Made by a program: the position numbers and the translations under genes. From Candidatus Thiomargarita nelsonii (lineage in GTDB: Bacteria > Pseudomonadota > Gammaproteobacteria > Beggiatoales > Beggiatoaceae): a DNA stretch of 33,707 bases. The notes under the pieces were generated by a model. The model was not told the DNA's origin, made no database searches, and saw only the letters and a program-made list of their open reading frames with translations. This document shows, piece by piece, positions 23,716-30,568 of this stretch (its first letter is position 1; each line of letters opens with the position of its first letter). The stretch covers positions 1 to 33,707 of the forward strand of contig JSZA02000072.1 in assembly GCA_000785145.2 (NCBI GenBank). Reading direction: 5' to 3'.

Positions 23716-25266
23716 ATGAAACTGACTATCACTTTATTACTATCTATTTTGACTGTGGGCATAAGCCACGCAGGTGTCTTTGACAGTGAAGATTTAAATC
23801 AAGCCTACACATATTTGAACCAAGTGAGAGTTCGAGCTGGCATGACCGAATTTTCACAAAACCCGCAACTTGAAACCGCCGCCTTCAATCATGCCAATTA
23901 TTTAGCCGATAATTTCCTCACAGGTCATTATGAATCCGAAGATATGCCTGGATTTACTGGTGTTAGGTTAAAGGAGCGGACAACTTTCACCGGTTATCAC
24001 AGTTTATTGGTATCAGAGAACATTTCTTACTACAATTACGGGGAAAGCAGTATCGACTCCATTAATGCTCTCATGAGTGGGATTTACCACCGCTTTACTT
24101 TTCTGGATTTCATTAAAAATGAAGTCGGTATTGGTATTGCTTCTATGTCAGCACATAGTGCCTATGTCTACAACATAGGAAATTCTGAGTATAATGCGCT
24201 TTGTCAAGGATCATCCTTTTCTGGCAGTGGCACCATTTATTTTAATGTCTGTGAGCCTAATATTAATATTAAGGGAAGCGATTTTGAAAATGTTGCCATC
24301 ATGGGCAATAATCCAAACATAGTTCTGTGGCCTGCCGATGGCGATAATGACGTGCCCCCCGCTTTTTTTGAAGAAAGGCCCGATCCGTTACCAGATTATT
24401 CCGTATCAGGTTATCCGATTTCTATCCAATTTAATCCGCTGAATTTTACCGAGGCGGTCAATGTCACCGAATTTAAGCTTTATCAAGATAACCGTGAAAT
24501 ACAAAAGACTCGGCTTTTAACTGAAAGCACTGATCCCAATGAGAGATTTTCAGCACTACAATATGTGCTATTTCCCTTGGAACGTTTGGAGTGGGACACG
24601 GCTTATCGGGTAGAAGCTAAATACTCGGAGACAGAAACGCTGAAATGGCATTTTAAAACTAAAAGTCTGGGTGTGCCTTTATTCACCGTTCAAGGTAAGG
24701 GTGAAGTGATAGAAATTTCACCGAATACCTCAGCATTTGCTGTTTATGTCCCGCCCACTTCTGATTTGCCTGATTTAGGTAAAATCAATTATAGTTTTTA
24801 TGCCGGTATGACACTGGATATGACATTTGAAGATTCTAATACTCTGCGGATAAATAATTTATCAGGTAATGTTGGTCAAGAGGTCTTTTTTAGTTTGTCA
24901 GGTGGACGAAATTTTGTTGTTAAAATCAATTCTGTTGATAGTTGTGAACTTGCCACTCTCTCTTCAGACTTTAAATTGCATATTCCATACCTCGTTTATT
25001 CCCCTTCTCCAAGTGAAAATCCTCTGGTATTCCAAGCAGATTTAGCACTGATGGGGGAAAACTTACTGTTTAAGGTTAGCGATTACAGCCTTAAGAATAA
25101 GGCGGAAAATTGTGAATCGGCGACTCTCTCTTCAGACTTTAAATTGCATATTCCAAACCTGGTTTATAGACCTTCTCCAGCAGAACTGCCTATAGTGTTA
25201 TGGGCAGACTTTGAATTGTTTGGGGAGGATTTACAGTTTCATGTTACCAAGTATGGTTTTAAGTAA
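23716..25266 (+). CDS. Secreted CAP-domain (SCP/PR1-like) protein with duplicated C-terminal module
   Basis: This 516-residue protein has a signal peptide (MKLTITLLLSILTVGISHAG) and a CAP domain at about 22-170 with the expected His/Glu residues: AAFNHANYLADN, TGHYESED, LVSENISYY, HSAYVYNIGN. A middle region resembles Ig-like or lipocalin-style strands but I cannot assign it. Two copies of a roughly 50-residue module (from about 410 and 466), each opening CE.ATLSSDFKLHIP, end the protein. The start at 23716 is chosen because upstream codons belong to the MITE. The role may be extracellular or cell-surface; the target is unknown. Confidence 0.8.
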   Translation: MKLTITLLLSILTVGISHAGVFDSEDLNQAYTYLNQVRVRAGMTEFSQNPQLETAAFNHANYLADNFLTGHYESEDMPGFTGVRLKERTTFTGYHSLLVSENISYYNYGESSIDSINALMSGIYHRFTFLDFIKNEVGIGIASMSAHSAYVYNIGNSEYNALCQGSSFSGSGTIYFNVCEPNINIKGSDFENVAIMGNNPNIVLWPADGDNDVPPAFFEERPDPLPDYSVSGYPISIQFNPLNFTEAVNVTEFKLYQDNREIQKTRLLTESTDPNERFSALQYVLFPLERLEWDTAYRVEAKYSETETLKWHFKTKSLGVPLFTVQGKGEVIEISPNTSAFAVYVPPTSDLPDLGKINYSFYAGMTLDMTFEDSNTLRINNLSGNVGQEVFFSLSGGRNFVVKINSVDSCELATLSSDFKLHIPYLVYSPSPSENPLVFQADLALMGENLLFKVSDYSLKNKAENCESATLSSDFKLHIPNLVYRPSPAELPIVLWADFELFGEDLQFHVTKYGFK

Positions 25267-25287
25267 GGTACGCCTTGCACAGTATTT

Positions 25288-25335
25288 AGGAGTCCAAGAT
25301 TTATCAAGGAAGTCCAAGATAAATCTTGGACTCCT
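25288..25335. repeat. Double copy of the dispersed ccaagat/atcttgg repeat
   Basis: Two half-elements (aggagtccaagattt, then agtccaagataaatct) are fused through tcaagga, and together form a longer palindrome bounded by aggagt/actcct. It fills the gap before the NuoH-like gene and supplies a false TTG start at 25326. Confidence 0.85.
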
Positions 25336-25355
25336 ATCCGAACTATAAAAATAAT

Positions 25356-26270
25356 ATGGAAAACAACACAATACATTTTGGTGAATTATTGCTAGACATA
25401 ACTTTAATGCCCCTAATTGCCTTTATGGTGGGGCTGTTGTTAGTTTTGATGATGCGTCGCGTGAGGGCAAAAATTGAACGGCGCGTTGGTCCGCCTTTTT
25501 TCCAGCCCTTGTATGACATTATCAAGCTGTATGCCAAAAAAACACAAATTTCGCATGGTTACATGCACGACATCGCCATTATGATGCTGTTGGGCGGCTA
25601 TATTGCCTCGGAGATATTTTTGCCCGTACCCGGCATGGACGGTTTAGCTCATCAAGGCGATTTAATTGTCTTAATCTATTTATTAATGGTGCCAATGCTT
25701 GGCATGGCTTTAGGTGTCGGTCAATGTGCTAACCCCAACGGCTCTATCGGTATTTCTCGTGCCCTCTCATCTATGCTGGCTTATGATGTACCATTTATCA
25801 TTGTCGTGGCAGGGGCTGCCATCAGTTATGGTTCGACTAATTTAGTCCAAATCATTGAAATTCAACAACAAGGCGGCACTTGGGGATTATTTAGTATGCC
25901 CTTATTAGGCATTGCTGGTATTATGTCCATGTACGCGATGCTCGGTAAAGAGCCTTTTGAGATTTATGTCGCACCAGCAGAAATTGCGACAGGTCCCATG
26001 GTTGAAATGGGCGGCAAATATATGGGTGCCTTGTTTGTGATGCAATGCTTTCAACTTTATACAGTTGGCGTTTTGTACACGACGCTATTTTTGGGCGGTG
26101 GCGAAAATTGGTTGACTTTTTTGCCTAAAGTGTTTGCGGTGGTATTGTTAGCCGTTTCTATTACAAATGTGTTTGGTCGCTATCGCACTGATGATGTGAT
26201 TCGCTGGATATGGAAATGGCCTACGGGGATTGCCTTATTGGGGTTAGCGGTGGTGATGTTGGGTAATTAA
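25356..26270 (+). CDS. Complex I subunit 1/NuoH-like membrane protein (orphan)
   Basis: This 304-residue polytopic protein, with about eight hydrophobic segments, belongs to the NuoH/HyfC/EchB/MbhM family. Markers are KIERRVGPPFFQPLYDIIKLY, DVPFIIVVAG, LGKEPFEIYVAPAEIATGP and NVFGRYRTDDVIRWIWKWP. The PPFFQP wording and the short length fit group-4 hydrogenase or related antiporter-type complexes more than canonical NuoH. No other subunit of such a complex is in the window. The ATG at 25356 is used because codons upstream lie in a repeat. Confidence 0.85.
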   Translation: MENNTIHFGELLLDITLMPLIAFMVGLLLVLMMRRVRAKIERRVGPPFFQPLYDIIKLYAKKTQISHGYMHDIAIMMLLGGYIASEIFLPVPGMDGLAHQGDLIVLIYLLMVPMLGMALGVGQCANPNGSIGISRALSSMLAYDVPFIIVVAGAAISYGSTNLVQIIEIQQQGGTWGLFSMPLLGIAGIMSMYAMLGKEPFEIYVAPAEIATGPMVEMGGKYMGALFVMQCFQLYTVGVLYTTLFLGGGENWLTFLPKVFAVVLLAVSITNVFGRYRTDDVIRWIWKWPTGIALLGLAVVMLGN

Positions 26271-26286
26271 AAAGAGTGATAATTGT

Positions 26287-26309
26287 AGGAGTCCAAGATT
26301 TATCTTGGA
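26287..26309. repeat. Dispersed ccaagat/atcttgg palindromic repeat
   Basis: A single copy just after the NuoH-like gene, in the convergent gap with the toxin-antitoxin pair. Confidence 0.85.
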
Positions 26310-26387
26310 AGTGTTGTGTAAAAGGTATTCTGCACAGTGAAGCTTTTGACTTATCCCTGTTAAATTGGCTGTCGTTAATGTTTTGTT

Positions 26388-26741
26388 TTAATCATTGAGA
26401 CGAATTCTGACTCTTCCATGTTCTACTGTCATTATACAAGCTGCCTCCAGTTCACTACGATGGGTAGTCAATATTTGGGTACAGGCCTTAACTTGTTGTG
26501 TACTGGATAAATTAACGAGGCGTACAATGCCACAATGAGGTAAACTATGCAAAACAGCTAATTCACCAAAATCTTTGTCTAAGGTAATAAGTACGCGCTG
26601 TTGTTGGTAAGCCAAGTCTAAGATTTTGGCATCACCGGGGTCTGTTTCCCACAGTCCAGACCAGACAACATCATAACCTAATGATATCAGCGCATTATAT
26701 ACTCCACCCCAGACACAGGTGTCCAATAATACCTTTATCAT
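26388..26741 (-). CDS. DUF5615 PIN-like toxin candidate
   Basis: This 117-residue protein has the PIN-like acidic pattern: LLDTCVWGG, ETDPGDAKILDLA and LITLDKDFGELAV. DUF5615 proteins are predicted RNases paired with DUF433 antitoxins. The start overlaps the end of the upstream DUF433 gene by 4 bp, a typical toxin-antitoxin arrangement. Function is inferred from family and context. Confidence 0.85.
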   Translation of the reverse strand: MIKVLLDTCVWGGVYNALISLGYDVVWSGLWETDPGDAKILDLAYQQQRVLITLDKDFGELAVLHSLPHCGIVRLVNLSSTQQVKACTQILTTHRSELEAACIMTVEHGRVRIRLND

Positions 26742-26992
26742 GCGTAGTTTGTCTCCAAAATCAGTGGTTCAACACGTTCATGGCTAACCATATGGTGTGC
26801 ATAAATTAAACAAGCTTGAATATCTTCATGTTCCAGCCAAGGATAACCTGACAAAATGATTTCAGGCGTATCGCCCGCCGCTAACATCCCCAAAATATGT
26901 TCTACGGCTAAACGGCGGCCTCGAATGATGGGTTTACCGCTAAAAATCTGCGGATTAATGGTGATACGTTTTAACAGTTCGTGAACATTCAT
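26738..26992 (-). CDS. DUF433 antitoxin
   Basis: This 84-residue protein shows the DUF433 pattern: ITINPQIFSGKPIIRGRRLAVEHILGML, GDTPEIILSGYPWLEHEDIQACL. DUF433 contains a helix-turn-helix and usually both binds its promoter and neutralises the DUF5615 partner. A ggagaaaaa stretch lies directly upstream of the ATG. Confidence 0.87.
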   Translation of the reverse strand: MNVHELLKRITINPQIFSGKPIIRGRRLAVEHILGMLAAGDTPEIILSGYPWLEHEDIQACLIYAHHMVSHERVEPLILETNYA

Positions 26993-27030
26993 TTTTTCTC
27001 CTTATCATGGTTGCAAACCTGCTCCAGCAA

Positions 27031-27124
27031 AAATAGGATTTCTCAGACGAGATTTAAAGATTTAAAGATTTAAGATAAAGATAAGAAATCCTATTTTTTT
27101 AAAAAATAGGATTTCTCAGACGAG
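27031..27124. repeat. Direct repeat and palindrome upstream of the toxin-antitoxin pair
   Basis: The word aaataggatttctcagacga occurs at 27031 and 27104, 73 bp apart. A 16-bp perfect palindrome (27084-27099 with 27101-27116) carries the same aaatcctattt core seen at 10886 and 11008. Between them is an iterated gatttaaa stretch. No gene lies here. Confidence 0.85.
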
Positions 27125-27129
27125 CTTGA

Positions 27130-27573
27130 TTAACACTGTTCCCATGGTAAATTATGAAAGCGCCATCCATCCAATGTACTACGATGATGTTCCGCATCTA
27201 AGGGGCCTTCAAATCCATCAGTGATGTTGTAAACATCGCAGAAGCCTTCCTTGATTAAAACTTTTCCCGCTTCTAAGGAGCGGCGTCCACTGCGACAGAT
27301 CAGTACGACAGGGACAGCCTCTATTTGGCAATCCTTACCCTCATGGTCGGATATAACACCACCTAGCATCAATTTTCGCACATCCGCTGCAAAACGTGGA
27401 TTGATATCCCAGTCAGGCTCATCGATCCAAGGGACATGTATTGCCCCTTTGGGATGCCCTATAAATAAAAATTCCATTTCTGAACGTACATCAATCAACA
27501 CCGCTTTGGGATTGTCTTGCAACTTTTGCCAGGCTTTTTGAGAATTAATGGAAATCACTCCGCAATCATTCAT
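27130..27573 (-). CDS. Rhodanese-domain protein
   Basis: This 147-residue single-domain protein has VLIDVRSEMEF, GHPKGAIHVPW and the active-site loop LICRSGRRS with the sulfur-carrying Cys. It ends with the WRFHNLPWEQ tail typical of small sulfurtransferases. It may handle persulfide sulfur, apt for a sulfur oxidiser, but its acceptor is unknown. No signal peptide is seen, so it is likely cytoplasmic. Confidence 0.88.
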   Translation of the reverse strand: MNDCGVISINSQKAWQKLQDNPKAVLIDVRSEMEFLFIGHPKGAIHVPWIDEPDWDINPRFAADVRKLMLGGVISDHEGKDCQIEAVPVVLICRSGRRSLEAGKVLIKEGFCDVYNITDGFEGPLDAEHHRSTLDGWRFHNLPWEQC

Positions 27574-27595
27574 ATTTTATTCCTTAGCTTTTCAC

Positions 27596-27619
27596 GTCCA
27601 AGATAAATCTTGGACTCCT
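27596..27619. repeat. Dispersed ccaagat/atcttgg palindromic repeat
   Basis: A copy between nfeD and the rhodanese gene, two bases from the nfeD stop codon. It may act as a weak terminator or processing hairpin. Confidence 0.85.
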
Positions 27620-27621
27620 AT

Positions 27622-28074
27622 TTATACCACAGGTTTAACCTTGAGGCGGACACTACCAGCACCAACAACTTTAACGGGTGTACCAACAGGACAATCAGGT
27701 CCTTCTACGCGCCAACTACCGTCATCAACTCGGATTCTACCCATGCCATTGACGATGGCTTCACTCACAGGAAAGGTACGTCCTACCAATTCGGCTCCGC
27801 GCAGATTGAGATAAGGTTCATCGCTACTCAATGGATGCTTGCCCAGATAGGCACGACCAATCACCACACTCACAACTGAAACCAGTGCCAAAATCAATAT
27901 TTGATACTCAACAGTGAGCATAGGAAATAACAGCGTGAGAAAACCAATCGCCACCGCCGCAATAGCAGGCCATAAAAAGAAGGAACCAACAGTGCCTATA
28001 GCTAAGAATTCTAATATTAACAATGCGATGGCTAACATCCACCAGTGCCAATAACTCAGTTGAAAAAAATCCAT
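27622..28074 (-). CDS. nfeD: NfeD-family membrane protein
   Basis: This 150-residue protein has N-terminal hydrophobic helices (about 10-70) and a C-terminal OB-fold domain (LRGAELVGRTFPVSEAIVNG, GRIRVDDGSWRVEG, VKVVGAGSVRLKVKPV). Short NfeD proteins partner with SPFH scaffolds, and the SPFH gene lies 19 bp upstream on the same strand. The pair is therefore a standard SPFH-NfeD unit. Confidence 0.92.
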   Translation of the reverse strand: MDFFQLSYWHWWMLAIALLILEFLAIGTVGSFFLWPAIAAVAIGFLTLLFPMLTVEYQILILALVSVVSVVIGRAYLGKHPLSSDEPYLNLRGAELVGRTFPVSEAIVNGMGRIRVDDGSWRVEGPDCPVGTPVKVVGAGSVRLKVKPVV

Positions 28075-28093
28075 CAGTCATCCCCATGTTAAA

Positions 28094-29011
28094 TTATTTA
28101 TTCCCTTTGATAATATCTTTAAGACTGGCAACAGCACCTATGATACCAGAGGTTTCTAAAGGCATTAGCAAAAGATTGGTATTTTCAGAAGTAGCGAGAT
28201 TATTCACTGCCCCCATATACTTAATAGCTATCAAATAATTGACGGCTTGTATTTCGCCACTCTCTATCGCGTCTGATATCACATCTGTGGCTTTAGCTTC
28301 TGCTTCTGCAAATCGTTCTCTGGCTTCCGCATCACGATAAGCGGCGATTTTACGTGCTTCAGCCTCCAAAATCACCGCCTGTTTTTCACCTTCCGCTTGC
28401 AGAATTTCTGCCTGTCGGTACGCCTGCGCCTCTAAAATGGTCGCCCGTTTATCACGCTCAGCTTTCATTTGCCGCGCCATCGCATCGACCAAATCTTGGG
28501 GGGGGGCGATGTCTTTAATTTCAACACGTAGCACTTTAACGCCCCAAGGATGAGACGCATCATCAATAACTTGGAGCAACTCTGCATTAATCTCATCGCG
28601 TTTAGAAAGTACCTCATCAAGTACCATTGAGCCAATGACATTACGGATATTGGTGATTGCTAAATTTTCAATACCCGTTTCAAGGTTTCTGATTTGATAA
28701 GCAGCTTGGGCGGCATTAACGATTTGATAGAAAACCACTCCATCTACATGTACCATCGCGTTGTCTTGTGTGATAACATTTTGCGCTGGAATATCTATGA
28801 TGGTTTCCATCATATTCAATTTTGTGCTAATCACATCAACCGCCGGGACAATAAGATGTAGCCCCGGATCAAGGGTTTTGGTGTACTTACCAAAGCGTTC
28901 AACCGTCCATTGTTCTCCTTGGGAAACCGATTTTACTCCCAAAAAGACCAATATGATTGCCATAGCAAGAAAAATAAAAACAAATATTGCAAAATCGTTT
29001 AAAAATAGCAT
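28094..29011 (-). CDS. qmcA: SPFH/band-7 protein, QmcA-like
   Basis: This complete 305-residue protein has a membrane anchor (about 7-26), an SPFH domain (GEQWTVERFGKYTKTLDPGL, VFYQIVNAAQAAYQI, LDEVLSKRDEINAELL) and an alanine/glutamate-rich coiled-coil tail (about 190-250), ending in a region that oligomerises in homologues. It is nearly the same in its first 160 residues as the partial protein at 1-492. It forms an operon with nfeD. The two SPFH copies may form mixed scaffolds. Confidence 0.92.
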   Translation of the reverse strand: MLFLNDFAIFVFIFLAMAIILVFLGVKSVSQGEQWTVERFGKYTKTLDPGLHLIVPAVDVISTKLNMMETIIDIPAQNVITQDNAMVHVDGVVFYQIVNAAQAAYQIRNLETGIENLAITNIRNVIGSMVLDEVLSKRDEINAELLQVIDDASHPWGVKVLRVEIKDIAPPQDLVDAMARQMKAERDKRATILEAQAYRQAEILQAEGEKQAVILEAEARKIAAYRDAEARERFAEAEAKATDVISDAIESGEIQAVNYLIAIKYMGAVNNLATSENTNLLLMPLETSGIIGAVASLKDIIKGNK

Positions 29012-29135
29012 AGATATTTTTTATAGTCGCTGTATTTCATTTAATGACATTCATGTTACATTATTACATAATTTTACAAGAGTACCAAACAAAACGGCTT
29101 ACACGAATGAGCCTTTTGATTGTATTTTGGACATC

Positions 29136-29281
29136 GGTACTTAGGGTCAATGCCATTAAGTCTGTCCCGACGTAAGGAGGTTACTTGGGGCAACCATAAA
29201 GGATTGCCCCTACGTGAACCGTGATTTTTTGTAGGGGCAATCCCTTGTGGTTGCCCTTAACTTAATGACTTCGGTACTTAG
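29136..29281. repeat. Repeat unit with direct-repeat borders and internal hairpin
   Basis: The word cggtacttagg occurs at both borders (about 29136 and 29271). Inside are cattaag/cttaatg and an imperfect 26-bp inverted repeat (29188-29213 with 29231-29256) shared with the MITE-like element at 23506. It fills most of the 282-bp gap between the SPFH gene and the DUF3142 gene; nothing else is visible there. Confidence 0.75.
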
Positions 29282-29293
29282 GATGGGTTTCGC

Positions 29294-30568
29294 ATGACAT
29301 ATAAAATAGCACTAAAAATTTCTATTTATGTGATTTTAGTGGTTGTGTTAATGGTATCAATGAAGCCGGTTGCCTTAAAAACAGAATTTTATTTATGGCA
29401 ACGTGCTTGGACGCCTCAAACTCAAGCCGGCATTGCTCGTGCTGTCGAATATGCAAACGGTTTTATGATTTTGGCGGGAGAATTTGATCTCAAAGAAAAA
29501 CGCCTAAATTTTCGTCGTGTGCATATAAAATGGGATACATTATCTACGCCCCGTATTTCTGTGACGCTAGTTTTCCGGATACGGACACCAATTAGTTCTT
29601 TTTTAAGTGCTGGTCAAATAAAAAAAGTAGGGACTTTTTTGAATGATCGTTTTAACAAAATAATCAAAGAAGCTCATAATAAAGGTGTTCAAGTAGTCGG
29701 GATACAACTAGATTATGATTGTCCAACATCAAAGCTTACAGACTATCGCAAATTGTTGGCTTATGTAATGACGCATCATCCCAAATGGATATGGTCTATC
29801 ACGACTTTGCCTACATGGTCGAGCCATGCTGATTTCAAAAAACTTGTTGCGAGCTTGAATTATTTTGTATTACAGGTATATACTTTTGAGCGTCCTCAAC
29901 AATTGGGGGATGATCTCGCTATTGTTCATACGACACAAGTTTATGATTATATTAAACAAGTGTCAGAAATAAAAACGCCCTATTATTTGGCGTTGCCCAC
30001 TTATGGTTATGCCGTTATCTTTGACGAGTCTGGGCGTTTTGTAGGGCTTGAGGCGGAGACACCATCGCATCAATGGCCGCCAACTTATGCTATTAAAGAG
30101 GTGATGTCTCAACCAACTGATATTCTGCCAATAGTTACCAAACTTAAAGCTTATCCTCCCAAAGGGATGTTAGGTATAGTCTGGTTTCGCTTACCAATTG
30201 ATGGAGATATGTACAATTGGAGTTGGCCAACTTTACGAGCCGTTATGGCAGGAAAACTCCCTACAATAACTTTTCAGGTAGAGGTGCGTAAAGTCCATGA
30301 TAGCCTATATGAAGTTTGGGTCAAAAATCCTGAAAAGTCAGGTTATTTTGGCCGTATCGACATTATAATCAAGCAAACAGAATGTCGCATTGTTGCCAAG
30401 GATACTTTAAGAGGTTTTTCAGAGAGAGTGTCAGATAGAGTTCACATCTTAACTGGTAAAGTTCCAGCACCAAATGAGCAAGCGATGGTAACTTGGTATA
30501 ATGTCACAAATTGTAATAAGGATACGACTAAACCATTTCAAATTCTTGAAATAAAGGCGTTACAATGA
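29294..30568 (+). CDS. DUF3142-domain protein
   Basis: This 424-residue protein has an N-terminal membrane anchor or signal (about 6-25) and a TIM-barrel-like core: FYLWQRAWTPQTQAGIARAV, VVGIQLDYDCPTSKLTDYRK, WIWSITTLPTWSS, YFVLQVYTFERP and ALPTYGYAVIF. The IQLDYDCP and PTYGYA wording is what I know from DUF3142, a family related to glycoside-hydrolase-like domains but of unproven activity. It overlaps the next gene by 4 bp, so the two are translationally coupled. Confidence 0.78.
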   Translation: MTYKIALKISIYVILVVVLMVSMKPVALKTEFYLWQRAWTPQTQAGIARAVEYANGFMILAGEFDLKEKRLNFRRVHIKWDTLSTPRISVTLVFRIRTPISSFLSAGQIKKVGTFLNDRFNKIIKEAHNKGVQVVGIQLDYDCPTSKLTDYRKLLAYVMTHHPKWIWSITTLPTWSSHADFKKLVASLNYFVLQVYTFERPQQLGDDLAIVHTTQVYDYIKQVSEIKTPYYLALPTYGYAVIFDESGRFVGLEAETPSHQWPPTYAIKEVMSQPTDILPIVTKLKAYPPKGMLGIVWFRLPIDGDMYNWSWPTLRAVMAGKLPTITFQVEVRKVHDSLYEVWVKNPEKSGYFGRIDIIIKQTECRIVAKDTLRGFSERVSDRVHILTGKVPAPNEQAMVTWYNVTNCNKDTTKPFQILEIKALQ

